Notes: generated by a model not told the origin, from the sequence alone. Shown: positions 6,801 to 15,295, counted from the stretch's first letter. The stretch is 32,746 nt of DNA from Clostridiaceae bacterium (GCA_030530095.1 JAUMVO010000018.1:1-32746); one strand, 5' to 3'. Translations and numbers: made by a program.

Positions 6801-8603
6801 GCAGACGCAATTGCAAATGCGCAGAACGTTGACACAAACGGTATGACGGGCGACAGCATTCAGGACCTTAACGATACCGTTTCAACTGCCGGAACAATTG
6901 CCGCCGACAGTAATTCGACTCCCGTTGAAAAGTCTGACGCGGTAATCGCAATCATAGATGCAATCGATGCGCTTTCTGCCGACAAGAGCGATCTTGAAAT
7001 CGCGATTTACAGCGCAGGGCTCATCGATACAACCGACGTTCCGCAGGCGCTTATTGACGATCTTGACTCCGCAGTTTCATACGGACAGCTTGTTGACGGC
7101 GATTCCGACGCTTCCGTTGCGAGTGTTGAGGACGCAACCGAGCAGATAAGAGACGCTATCGCCGATATTCTTCAGCAGATAATCGACGACGCTTCAAATG
7201 CCGATACCGACGGTATGACAACCAACAGTATTCAGGACCTTGCGGACGCAATCGACAACGCTCAGGCAATTCACGACGACACCGACTCAAACGCATACAC
7301 CCTTGCAGAGACTATTGCCGACCTTCAGGCTGCGCTTGCAGACCTTGAACCTGACAAGACCGAGCTTGAGGATGCTATCACTGCGGCTCAGAACGTTGAC
7401 ACAACCGGTATTCCGCAGAATCTCGTTGATGCGCTTGAGGATGCAATCAATGACGGCAATACAGTTGACGGCGATCCCGATGCAACCGTTCCCGAAATCA
7501 GGGACGCAACCGATCAGATCAAGGATGCGCTTGAAGTTATTCTTCAGAACGTTATCACCGACGCCGAGAACACCGATACTGACGGTATGACGCCCGAATC
7601 AATTCAGGACCTTCAGGATGCAATTGATGCGGCGAACGACGTACTCAACGAACCCGATGCGACGGCTCAGGATATAGCGGATGCAATTTCCGATATTCAG
7701 AATGCAGTTGACAGCCTTGAACCCGACAAGACCGAGCTGAAGGACGCAATTACGGCGGCTGAGTCAATCGACACGACCGACCTTCCGCAGAATCTTGTTG
7801 ACGCTCTCGAGGATGCTATAACCAACGGCAACAACGTTGACCACGATCCCGATGCAACAGTTCCCGAAATCAAGGACGCAACCGACGCTATCAACGACGC
7901 TATCGACGACATTCTTCAGCATATTATCGACGAGGCAAAGAACACCGATACCGACGGTATGACCGACGACAGCAAGCAGGACCTTCAGGACGCTATTGAC
8001 GCAGCCGAGGACCTTCTCGATCCCAACAGAAATCCCGAAGCAACCGCTCAGGAAAAGGCTGACGCCATTGATGAGATTATCAGTGCGGTTACAGGCCTTG
8101 CACTCAATAAGATTACGACAAAGGAAAACGTTGCGGTAGCAGTTGACAGAGTTACACCCGTTGACACTCAGTACACCTATATGGTAGGTCTTAATCCCGC
8201 AGGTACGGTTGTAAGCGATATCAAGGCTCAGCTCAAAAACGACGAGTCAATGATTATCATCACTGCGGCTGACGGCAATACCGAGCTTACTGCTAATGAT
8301 CTTGTAGGTACGGGCTGCCTTATCAAGCTCGTTAACGCAAACGACCATTCCGTAGTTTATGAGGTTGCAACCGTAATCCTTTACGGCGACGTAAACGGCG
8401 ACGGACTTGTTGACTCTGACGATAAGGACATCATCGGCAATGACGCCTTCTACGGCGAGAGCAATCTTACCGCAGGCTCGGTTTACTACATCGCAGCCGA
8501 CCTTTCAAAGGACGGAACACTTGACGCATTTGACTACTTCCTTGTTGACGGTATCATGACCGGCGGCAGAGAGTTTGATCAGACCTCGGAGCTTTACAAA
8601 TAA
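3840..8603 (+). CDS. Large secreted multidomain protein with FIVAR-like repeats and dockerin-like C-terminus
   Basis: This 1587-residue protein starts with a signal peptide (basic start, hydrophobic core about residues 9-30, cleavage probably near STAAVTA). Residues about 80-275 and 480-680 are two copies of an unrecognised beta-rich domain, each opening with an F-x-F-M/V-QT motif and closing with VVDLRE or VTDVRE. Each is followed by helical FIVAR-like segments starting near CDY. Residues 401-475 resemble an InlB/Listeria-Bacteroides B-repeat (YYVDGAVY to GYRFIGW). Residues about 900-1418 are FIVAR-like repeats, including three units of about 124 residues beginning at 1047, 1170 and 1294. 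An X-like module (about 1440-1513) precedes a dockerin-like pair of calcium loops, GDVNGDG at 1516-1522 and ADLSKDGTLD at 1553-1562. There is no LPXTG motif. AGGAGG lies nine bases before the ATG. It is probably an extracellular adhesin or binding protein held by a cohesin; no catalytic domain was recognised. Confidence 0.85.
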   Translation: MKERKVSRKVISIILSVLMVFGTMPMMAFVSTAAVTATDPVRSEGDWLQPPEPNSNNYDYWDSQFTGFDGKGGGAEYATVGLHGTLAAHDPDMHDELNRRMYCYFYFMQTSDNQVMTYQIHVIGKKNDVGSTRLTSIVTNYNNNVDFAAALNRYAALYPNPSVADEYPEYWTGGESNCTGFNPGPTFPYNSSLVDMTNTKTCHFYYTARFVADGAATYTPEWEINYSTRGNGLWGTYYDYTTSSLSDKSSTEPINYNPKFVITVVDLREVNTLIDIADNMNEDISSIINGRNFDGSVYYSQSEVDGVVAQLRALLLCDYSGLDAQIARGDAIETENYNGALGGKLYDQTKYDAFQVAFAAAKAVDRFYLDDDDNHTNQGMINAAASALQTAIDELMATRKYLVTYYVDGAVYARNTVDSSGSAYNFHDVTDHFITPPEKTGYRFIGWMDENGNLIRENTVITGDMTAYAKYYISLKGTLPYSSDGIWYHLASQDSGTTDDRGEFWVTMNVKDTDFYFVQTKEIESFSFYTDLTAYKNGGMNYARIKNVGFINDTDSNAFSALIENDGTSVSCLTGNAGPAPSDNDLDNDGVADGDLPGLDWADYFTQKSNCYVTWRYIYTFTADGAAEYNPKWNIEYRSGWTSDINVANRDLTATSNGISDTYVGFNIYVTDVREINNLLDKAESICNNNSGAVSQQDREALRGKVDSINNAYTLDGSVYYPQLEIDALVAELLAYIPSGDIPCDYTEFYEVFNRASQIDRDHGNDNNHYVDEVWDNFLACYQAAVDLDKNMMIDDANEHQQLIDTVTENLYFALEQFNYQTHVNQKANDTALINLVNSAIPTYGDDITDNANGKYDTTAYQNYLTALEQAQAVIAADYYLDPTGVNDNQAIIDSAYNALYAAIQVLNDPANQNDPCDYTALEEAISAASAITDNELFTPATYQALQDALADAQAVPSGLYDDDSGNNQQMIDDATDALVAAINNLLADAIANAQNVDTNGMTGDSIQDLNDTVSTAGTIAADSNSTPVEKSDAVIAIIDAIDALSADKSDLEIAIYSAGLIDTTDVPQALIDDLDSAVSYGQLVDGDSDASVASVEDATEQIRDAIADILQQIIDDASNADTDGMTTNSIQDLADAIDNAQAIHDDTDSNAYTLAETIADLQAALADLEPDKTELEDAITAAQNVDTTGIPQNLVDALEDAINDGNTVDGDPDATVPEIRDATDQIKDALEVILQNVITDAENTDTDGMTPESIQDLQDAIDAANDVLNEPDATAQDIADAISDIQNAVDSLEPDKTELKDAITAAESIDTTDLPQNLVDALEDAITNGNNVDHDPDATVPEIKDATDAINDAIDDILQHIIDEAKNTDTDGMTDDSKQDLQDAIDAAEDLLDPNRNPEATAQEKADAIDEIISAVTGLALNKITTKENVAVAVDRVTPVDTQYTYMVGLNPAGTVVSDIKAQLKNDESMIIITAADGNTELTANDLVGTGCLIKLVNANDHSVVYEVATVILYGDVNGDGLVDSDDKDIIGNDAFYGESNLTAGSVYYIAADLSKDGTLDAFDYFLVDGIMTGGREFDQTSELYK

Positions 8604-8625
8604 GCAAAAAGGTTATTTTCACCAC

Positions 8626-8660
8626 AGCGGCGGGGGGCCGTAGCTCCCCGCTGCTTTAAT
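8626..8660 (+). terminator. Terminator of the first surface-protein gene
   Basis: A GC-rich hairpin, AGCGGCGGGG (8626-8635) with CCCCGCTGCT (8646-8655), is followed by a weak T-tract, 22 bp after the stop codon. It is similar in place and composition to the hairpin after the paralogous gene. Confidence 0.75.
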
Positions 8661-8690
8661 GATTATTTTTAATTATTAAACATTTTTTTA

Positions 8691-8719
8691 TTGACTGTTC
8701 GGTTTGTTTGTGATAGAAT
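8691..8719 (+). promoter_or_regulatory. Promoter of the second surface-protein gene
   Basis: TTGACT (8691-8696), a 17-bp spacer and TAGAAT (8714-8719) form a strong sigma-A-type promoter with a leader of about 72 nt. The paralogue therefore has its own transcript and does not rely on read-through. Confidence 0.8.
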
Positions 8720-8797
8720 ACCTCGACTTTTCGCACAGCCGATAAAAAAGTTTTTAATACAGCGAATATATAACAATTGTTTTCAGGAGGAAAAATC

Positions 8798-11700
8798 ATG
8801 CAGAGAAACAACACTGCAAACAAGGTTTTGAGCATCGTGCTTTCAGTCATTATGGCATTAAGCACAATGTCGGTGATTACCCTGACCTCGTTTGCTCAGA
8901 CTTCACCCGTAAAGCAGGGCGGAATCTGGAACTATGCGAGCGGAATGACGCTCAACAGCGCCAAAACAAGCTTCAGCGGTTCCGCAGTAAACACCGTCTG
9001 GATGGGCGCGGGTGATATGGAATTCACCTTTATGCAGACCGAAGACAGTCAGCAGTTCAGCTATTCGACTGCGCTTTATATGCAGAAGCAGAATCAGTCG
9101 GCGAACGTTGTGCTCAACAGCGTTGCAACCGCTCAGAACGACAGCGATTATGCCGCACTGGTTATTTCTTCAAGCTGGACGGGAACCGTTCCCTCGAATT
9201 ACACCATGACGGGTTCATGGGGTTACGGTACATTTACATCCTTCCCTTATACCGAAAGCTTTACTGCAAACGGCAGGGCGGTTTATCATCCCGAGTGGGT
9301 TGTTACTCACCACGACCGTAACAACACCTACACTACCGACAATCTTTCCCAGAATGTTGCGGGCAATCCCGTGTTCACAATTACCGTTGTCGATATGCGC
9401 GAATTGCTCGACCTTATCGACCTTGCACAGACAAGAGGCAAGGACACCACTGCGGTCCTCAGCGGCTTCGATACGACGGGCGCTACCTATTATTCACAGG
9501 CAGAGGTTGACGCAAAGGCGGACGAGGTTGCCGCACTTATGTGCGCCGACTATACCGCTCTTAATGCGGCTGTCGCAAATGCAGAAGCGCTCGGTGAGAA
9601 TTCAGAGATTCTCGGCGGCAAGCTTTACGACGAGACAACCTACAACGCAATGGCGGCTGTACTTGCCGAGGCTAAGGCTATCAACCGCAGACTTGAGGAC
9701 ACTGCGGAAAACAACGCCATGCTTAACGCAAAGGCGGCTGAACTTCAGGCGGCAGTTGACGGCGTTATCAGAAACGTTTTCGATGCAATCAGCTACTACG
9801 TTGACGGCGTGCTTTATGCAACCGTTCCCTTTGCGGCTGACGGAGGCTTCAATTTTCACGACGTAACCGACCATTTTGTAGACGATCCCGTAAAGGCGAA
9901 CGCTACCTTCGACGGCTGGAGAGATGCAGACGGCAACAAGATTAAGCCCAACACTCCCGTTACCTCGAGCTTCTCGGTTTACGCTCACTTTGCGGTTGAC
10001 ACCAGAGGCGCAGGCCCCGTTGAGCAGTTCGGCAGATACGACCATACCGCTGATGCTAACTATGCCGACGGCAGAGGCGCCAACGGCGTTACTCTCTGGG
10101 TTGAAAACAACAACTTCAATTTCGTACAGACAAAGGACAATCAGGAATTCTCGTTCAATGCCGCTGTTTCTGCAGTCAAGAACGATCCCGCAAAGTTTGC
10201 CCGTGTTACAAGCGTTGTTTTCAGAGATTCCAACACGGCATTTATCAAGGAAAACAATCTTTCAAACGACGATATCGAGTATTACTGCGAGACAGGCAAT
10301 GCCGGCGCAAAGCCTGCCGATAGCGCAGACGGCAATCTTCCCGGCGTTACGGGAGCAACCTTCGAGGAGCAGATGGCGAACTCCGTTGTTAGATGGAGAT
10401 ACATCTACACCTTCCCGGCAAACGGCGAGAAGCATTATACCTTCGACTGGACCGTAAAATTCAAGTCCGGCAACTCCTCGTCAAGCACGACGACCTATAC
10501 CGAGTACGTAACCTTCAATATCAATGTTACGGACCTTCGTGAGATCATTCAGGTTTACGCAAAGGCACGTTCCGTTGCCAACGATGCGAATTCTCCGCTT
10601 TCACCCGCAAGACAGGCAGAGCTTGTTGCGCTCGTTGAAAATATAGACGAAAACTATAATTTTGACGGCACCGAGTATTATACGCAGACTGAGGTTGACG
10701 ACCTCGTTTCTCAGCTTAACAGCTATATTCAGGGAACCGATTTCCCCTGCGACTATACCGAGCTTGATGCGGCTATAGCGCTTGCGGCAACCTATGACAA
10801 TTCAAATCATCAGTATATTGACTCAGAGTGGGCTCTGTTTACACAGGCTTACAACGAGGCTCTTGCGGTTACAAGAGGACTCTACATCGACGACGACAAT
10901 ATAAATCAGCCGATGATCGACGCGGCTGCCGAAAAGCTCGAGTATGCTATCGAGGCTCTTTCCTACAAGACACACCAGAATCCGAAGGCGGACACAACCG
11001 CGCTTGAGGAGGCTGTTGACAATGCAGAGAGCGTTATTAACGCTAATCCCGACGCATACACTCCCGAGTCAATTCAGAACCTTCAGGACGCAATTGATGC
11101 CGCTCAGGATATTATAGACAATCCTCCCTACGATAACGGCGACGGCACGGCACAGCAGATAATTCAGGACGCAATTGACGCTATCAATAACGCTCTCGAC
11201 GGTCTTACTCCCGACAAGACTGCGCTTGAAGAGAAGATTGAAGAGGGTAACAATACCGATACGACGGGTATGACTCCCGAATCCGTTCAGGCGCTTGAGG
11301 ATGCCATTGCGGCGGCGGAAGCGGTTGACGCAGACCCCGATGCAACCGTAGAAGAGATTCAGAACGCTATCGACGCTATCGATAATGCAATCAACGGTCT
11401 TACTCCCGACAAGACAGCTCTTGAAGAGAAGATCGAAGAGGGTAACAATACCGATACGACGGGTATGACTCCCGAATCGGTTCAGGCACTTGAGGATGCC
11501 ATCGCAGCGGGCGAGGCGGTTGACGCAAACCCCGATGCAACCGTTGAAGAAATTCAGAATGCCATCGACGCAATCAACGATGCAATCAACAATCTCAAGC
11601 CCGACAAGACCGCTCTTGAAGAGAAGATTGAAGAGGGCAACAATACCGATACAACGGGTATGACTCCCGAGTCGATTCAGGCGCTTGAGGATGCTATCGC

Positions 11701-12487
11701 AGCGGGCGAGGCGGTTGACGCAGACCCCGATGCAACCGTTGAAGAAATTCAGAATGCCATCGACGCAATCAACGATGCAATCAACAATCTCAAGCCCGAC
11801 AAGACAGAGCTTGAAAATGCAATCATAATGGCACAGAACGAGGCTAACGATCCCAAGTATGTTCAGGACGACAATATGGATAATCTCTGGGATGCAATCG
11901 CAGACGCTCAGGCGGTTGACGCAAACCCCGATGCTACGGCTCAGGAGGTCGCAGATGCAATTGCGGCTCTTCAGGATGCAGTTTCTCATCTCGTAGTTCT
12001 TACAACCATCGAGACAAATAGCACTGCTGACGTAGTGGTAAACAGAGACACAGCATATACCTATATGGTAGGTCTTAATCCCGAGGGAACCACAGTTGAC
12101 GGCATCAAAGCTCAGCTTATAAACAACGAGTCAACAATAATCATTACAAGCGCTGACGGAGCAACAGAGCTCTCAAGCACTGACCTCGTAGGTACGGGCT
12201 GCCTTGTTAAACTCGTTGATTCTAACGATCATACAATCGTATATGAGGTTGCAACCGTAATCCTTTACGGCGACGTAAACGGCGACGGCCTTGTAAATAA
12301 TGATGACAAGTCGCTTATGAATGCGGACGCATTCTTTGGCGGCAGCAATATCGAAACCGGCACGGTTTACTATATCGCAGCCGACCTTGCAAAGGACGGA
12401 ACGCTCGACGCATTTGACTACTTCTATGTTGACGGTATCATGACCGGCGGCAGAGCATTTGACCAGACATCCGAGCTTTATAAATAA
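8798..12487 (+). CDS. Large secreted multidomain protein, paralogue of the preceding gene product
   Basis: This 1229-residue protein has the same order of parts as its neighbour: signal peptide (residues 1-34, ending TSFA), unrecognised domain (about 43-205, FMQTEDSQQF to VVDMRE), helical segment, InlB-type repeat (about 332-400, FDGW), second unrecognised domain (about 430-585, FVQTKDNQEF to VTDLRE), FIVAR-like repeats, X-like module and dockerin-like end. Three exact-length 65-residue repeats begin at residues 804, 869 and 934. The calcium loops are GDVNGDG from 1158 and ADLAKDGTLD near 1195. The ATG at 8798 is chosen over 8777 because AGGAGG (8785-8790) sits in front of it. It is shorter than the neighbour mainly through fewer helical repeats. 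Tandem duplication is the simplest origin. The function is inferred to be surface attachment or binding. Confidence 0.85.
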   Translation: MQRNNTANKVLSIVLSVIMALSTMSVITLTSFAQTSPVKQGGIWNYASGMTLNSAKTSFSGSAVNTVWMGAGDMEFTFMQTEDSQQFSYSTALYMQKQNQSANVVLNSVATAQNDSDYAALVISSSWTGTVPSNYTMTGSWGYGTFTSFPYTESFTANGRAVYHPEWVVTHHDRNNTYTTDNLSQNVAGNPVFTITVVDMRELLDLIDLAQTRGKDTTAVLSGFDTTGATYYSQAEVDAKADEVAALMCADYTALNAAVANAEALGENSEILGGKLYDETTYNAMAAVLAEAKAINRRLEDTAENNAMLNAKAAELQAAVDGVIRNVFDAISYYVDGVLYATVPFAADGGFNFHDVTDHFVDDPVKANATFDGWRDADGNKIKPNTPVTSSFSVYAHFAVDTRGAGPVEQFGRYDHTADANYADGRGANGVTLWVENNNFNFVQTKDNQEFSFNAAVSAVKNDPAKFARVTSVVFRDSNTAFIKENNLSNDDIEYYCETGNAGAKPADSADGNLPGVTGATFEEQMANSVVRWRYIYTFPANGEKHYTFDWTVKFKSGNSSSSTTTYTEYVTFNINVTDLREIIQVYAKARSVANDANSPLSPARQAELVALVENIDENYNFDGTEYYTQTEVDDLVSQLNSYIQGTDFPCDYTELDAAIALAATYDNSNHQYIDSEWALFTQAYNEALAVTRGLYIDDDNINQPMIDAAAEKLEYAIEALSYKTHQNPKADTTALEEAVDNAESVINANPDAYTPESIQNLQDAIDAAQDIIDNPPYDNGDGTAQQIIQDAIDAINNALDGLTPDKTALEEKIEEGNNTDTTGMTPESVQALEDAIAAAEAVDADPDATVEEIQNAIDAIDNAINGLTPDKTALEEKIEEGNNTDTTGMTPESVQALEDAIAAGEAVDANPDATVEEIQNAIDAINDAINNLKPDKTALEEKIEEGNNTDTTGMTPESIQALEDAIAAGEAVDADPDATVEEIQNAIDAINDAINNLKPDKTELENAIIMAQNEANDPKYVQDDNMDNLWDAIADAQAVDANPDATAQEVADAIAALQDAVSHLVVLTTIETNSTADVVVNRDTAYTYMVGLNPEGTTVDGIKAQLINNESTIIITSADGATELSSTDLVGTGCLVKLVDSNDHTIVYEVATVILYGDVNGDGLVNNDDKSLMNADAFFGGSNIETGTVYYIAADLAKDGTLDAFDYFYVDGIMTGGRAFDQTSELYK
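11207..11791 (+). repeat. Three tandem 195-bp in-frame repeats
   Basis: Units start at 11207, 11402 and 11597, with exactly 195 bp (65 codons) between starts; a diverged fourth begins at 11792. Each unit begins with T/K-PDKTALEEKIEEGNN and contains GMTPES and PDATVEEIQNAIDAI. The second and third units are the most alike at the DNA level. Such exact periodicity inside a surface-protein gene is prone to expansion and contraction by recombination. Confidence 0.9.
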
Positions 12488-12512
12488 ACAAAAGGTTATA
12501 TTCACTGCAGCG

Positions 12513-12543
12513 GCGGAGGGCAAAAGCCCTCCGCAGTTTTTTT
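12513..12543 (+). terminator. Terminator of the second surface-protein gene
   Basis: A 9-bp perfect stem (GCGGAGGGC with GCCCTCCGC) and an AAAA loop are followed by a run of eight T, 25 bp after the stop codon. Repeat copy C begins four bases beyond. Confidence 0.92.
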
Positions 12544-12547
12544 GTTC

Positions 12548-12754
12548 AAATTTGAGTTTGTCGATGTGATTGACGGCGAGCATTCAGCGCCCCTTGTTAA
12601 AGGGGAGAGGGCCAGCGAACGCTGGCGAGGGGATTCAAGAAAGCTTGATATAATAACAAAAAGGAATCCCTCCACCGCCGTACGGCGGTCCCCCTCCCTT
12701 TGACAAGGGAGGCCGGTGTCCTGTCAAGCTTTCTCCCCCTACAAACTCAAATTT
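12548..12754 (+). repeat. MITE-like repeat, copy C
   Basis: This is a 207-bp copy in the same orientation as copy B, with well-preserved termini AAATTTGAGTTTGTCG (12548-12563) and ACAAACTCAAATTT (12741-12754). The four internal palindromes are conserved, including GCCAGCGAACGCTGGC and ACCGCCGTACGGCGGT. It fills most of the gap between the surface-protein terminator and the lon promoter. Confidence 0.88.
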
Positions 12755-12793
12755 GTCTAATAGTTAACAGTCTATAAACAGCGTAAAAAAATG

Positions 12794-12822
12794 TTGAATT
12801 CGGTCTTATTATATGGTAAAAT
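12794..12822 (+). promoter_or_regulatory. Promoter of the lon-ysxC-lysA-dnaE cluster
   Basis: TTGAAT (12794-12799), a 17-bp spacer and TAAAAT (12817-12822) lie about 65 bp before the lon start. No CIRCE element or CtsR-type direct repeat is visible, so heat-shock control through HrcA or CtsR is not supported here. Confidence 0.75.
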
Positions 12823-12888
12823 TATTATTCCATAATTATAATGGGTTATAATTACTTAAAATAAAAGTACTCAAAGGAGTTTTTATAA

Positions 12889-15294
12889 ATGCCAGTTTAT
12901 TACGACGAATTTTCGCTTCCCATGGTTGCGCTTCGCGGTCTTGTGGTTTTTCCCGAGGCTGTGGTGCAGTTTGACGTTGCGCGCAAAAAGAGTATCGCCG
13001 CCATCAAGGAAGCGCTTGTTGCCAAGAAGGACGTTTTCCTCGTAACCCAGAAGGAGCCCATGCTCGACGAAATCGGCATTCGCGACCTTTTCACCACGGG
13101 TACGGTTTGCGAGGTCAAGCAGATACTGCGCTCGCCCAACGGCGATTCATACCGTGTTGTCGTTGAGGGCAAATACAGGGCGAATCTCTGCTATATTGCA
13201 AAGGAAAGTCCCTTCCTTATAGCTTCGGTTATGAGAACGGTTGAACGTACCGCAAAGGTTGAAGATGCCGAGAAATCGAAGGCGCTCTTAAGGCACGCAA
13301 AACACCTGTTCGAGGAATACCGTGAATATGCTCCGCCCGTACCTCCCGACATTATGCTCGGAGCAGGCTCCATAAAGGAGGAGGGCAGACTTGCCGACTT
13401 TATCGCATCGAATATTCCGATTGAATTCACCGACAAGCAGGCTGTGCTCGACGAGAGCAACACGCATCGCAGACTTGAACTTCTCTGCGATATACTCACA
13501 AGCGAAATCAAGCTTCTGAAGATTCAGGCTGAGATTGACGACAAAGTTGCGCAGAAGATGGACGACAATCAGCGTGACTACTATCTGCGTGAGCAGATGA
13601 AGGTTATTTCGACCGAGCTTAACGGTGATGATTCACCGGAAAGTCAGGTTGAGAAATACCGCGAAAGAATACTAAAAATCGGCTTTGCAAAAGAAGACGA
13701 GGAAAAGCTTCTGACCGAGTGCGACAGACTTGTCCGCCTTCAGCCGTCAAGTCCCGAGGCTGCGGTTTCCCAGAGCTATCTTGACGAGGTGCTTGCGCTT
13801 CCGTGGAACACTTATACCAAGGACAATCTCGACATTGAAAAGGCGAGAAAGATACTTGAAAAGGACCATTACGGCCTTGACGAGGTCAAGCAGAGAATTC
13901 TTGAACTGCTTGCCGTACGTAAATTAAATCCCGATATTAAGGGCCAGATTATCTGCCTTGCGGGACCTCCCGGCGTGGGCAAGACCTCGGTTGCAAAATC
14001 GCTTGCAAGGGCGATGAACAGAAAATACGCGCGTATTTCTCTTGGCGGCGTTCGCGACGAGGCTGAAATCAGAGGCCACCGCAAAACCTACATAGGCGCT
14101 ATGCCCGGCAATATCATTGACGCGCTCAAACGTACCAAGACTTCAAATCCGCTCATACTTCTCGACGAGATTGACAAGCTCTCGTCGGACTACAAGGGCG
14201 ACCCGTCGTCAGCGCTGCTCGAAGCGCTCGATCCCGAGCAGAACAGCGCGTTCCGCGACCACTATATCGACATACCCTACGATTTGTCGAAGGTGCTTTT
14301 CATTACGACTGCGAACGATTTGTCGACCGTTCCCGCGCCCTTAAAGGACAGAATGGAGATAATCGAGCTTTACAGCTACACCTTCAACGAAAAGTTCAAT
14401 ATCGCAAAGAAATATCTTATACCCAAGCTTCTTAAGCAGTATTTCTTAAAGGCAAGTCAGCTCAAATTAAGGGACGACGCAATCAGGCTCATTATTGAGG
14501 GTTACACGCGCGAAGCGGGCGTACGCCGCTGCGAACAGCTGATTTCAAAGGTAATGAGAAAGCAGGCGGTTAAGTTTGCCGAAGGTTTCACGGGTAAAAT
14601 CACCGTAAAGGCAAGCGACCTTGAAGAGCTGTTGGGTCCGAGAAAGTTTAAGGACGACGCCCTTCTCAAAGAGGACAGGGTAGGCGTTGTAAACGGACTT
14701 GCGTGGACTTCGGTAGGCGGCGAAATGCTTCAGATTGAGGCGCTCGCAACAGAGGGTACCGGTAAGCTTGAGCTTACGGGTTCGTTAGGCGACGTTATGA
14801 AGGAGTCGGCAAAGGCGGCTTACAGCTACATAAGAAGCGTTACCGACAAATACTCTATTCCCGCCGATTTCTATAAGACCAAGGACGTGCATCTGCACTT
14901 CCCCGAGGGCGCCGTTCCCAAGGACGGACCGTCCGCGGGCATAGGCATCACGACGGCTCTCGTTTCCGCTCTTTCGGGCAACAGCGTGCGCGCCGATATC
15001 GCCATGACGGGCGAGGTTACCCTGACGGGCAGAGTGCTCGCAATAGGCGGACTTAAGGAAAAGAGCATGGCGGCATATAAGTCGGGAATAAAAACCGTTA
15101 TCATTCCCGAGGACAATATGCCCGATATAAAGGAATTTGACGACGAGGTTAAGGCTGCTTTGCGCTTCGTACCCGTCACCGAGGTCGGCGAGGTGCTCGA
15201 TATGGCTATCAACAAGCCCGAAAAGCCGCGCAGTCAAAAGAAAATACCGCTGACGGACAAGGCTTCAAATCAGTCGGCGACGTTAAGGAGCTAA
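12889..15294 (+). CDS. lon: ATP-dependent protease La (Lon)
   Basis: This cytoplasmic AAA+ protease unfolds and degrades damaged and regulatory proteins. The 801 residues are close to the usual length. The order is an N-terminal substrate-binding LAN domain (about 1-210), a helical linker, an AAA+ module with Walker A GPPGVGKT at 359-366 and Walker B LILLDEIDK, and a protease domain. The catalytic dyad is Ser682 in KDGPSAG and Lys725 in GGLKEKS, with the family's 43-residue spacing. AAAGGAG precedes the ATG. The C-terminal tail beyond the protease fold is short, basic and unremarkable. It is first in a tight cluster; ysxC starts one base after its stop codon. lon-ysxC adjacency is common in Firmicutes. 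Confidence 0.98.
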   Translation: MPVYYDEFSLPMVALRGLVVFPEAVVQFDVARKKSIAAIKEALVAKKDVFLVTQKEPMLDEIGIRDLFTTGTVCEVKQILRSPNGDSYRVVVEGKYRANLCYIAKESPFLIASVMRTVERTAKVEDAEKSKALLRHAKHLFEEYREYAPPVPPDIMLGAGSIKEEGRLADFIASNIPIEFTDKQAVLDESNTHRRLELLCDILTSEIKLLKIQAEIDDKVAQKMDDNQRDYYLREQMKVISTELNGDDSPESQVEKYRERILKIGFAKEDEEKLLTECDRLVRLQPSSPEAAVSQSYLDEVLALPWNTYTKDNLDIEKARKILEKDHYGLDEVKQRILELLAVRKLNPDIKGQIICLAGPPGVGKTSVAKSLARAMNRKYARISLGGVRDEAEIRGHRKTYIGAMPGNIIDALKRTKTSNPLILLDEIDKLSSDYKGDPSSALLEALDPEQNSAFRDHYIDIPYDLSKVLFITTANDLSTVPAPLKDRMEIIELYSYTFNEKFNIAKKYLIPKLLKQYFLKASQLKLRDDAIRLIIEGYTREAGVRRCEQLISKVMRKQAVKFAEGFTGKITVKASDLEELLGPRKFKDDALLKEDRVGVVNGLAWTSVGGEMLQIEALATEGTGKLELTGSLGDVMKESAKAAYSYIRSVTDKYSIPADFYKTKDVHLHFPEGAVPKDGPSAGIGITTALVSALSGNSVRADIAMTGEVTLTGRVLAIGGLKEKSMAAYKSGIKTVIIPEDNMPDIKEFDDEVKAALRFVPVTEVGEVLDMAINKPEKPRSQKKIPLTDKASNQSATLRS

Positions 15295-15295
15295 T

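Noticed and set aside
11069-11989. 306-codon open frame on the minus strand
   Set aside because: It is exactly opposite the FIVAR-like repeats of the second surface protein; it repeats with the same 195-bp period and has no ribosome binding site, so it is a shadow of the repeat.
12755-12888. Heat-shock operator (CIRCE or CtsR box) at lon
   Set aside because: Neither the CIRCE inverted repeat nor CtsR heptad repeats are present; only a plain sigma-A promoter was found.
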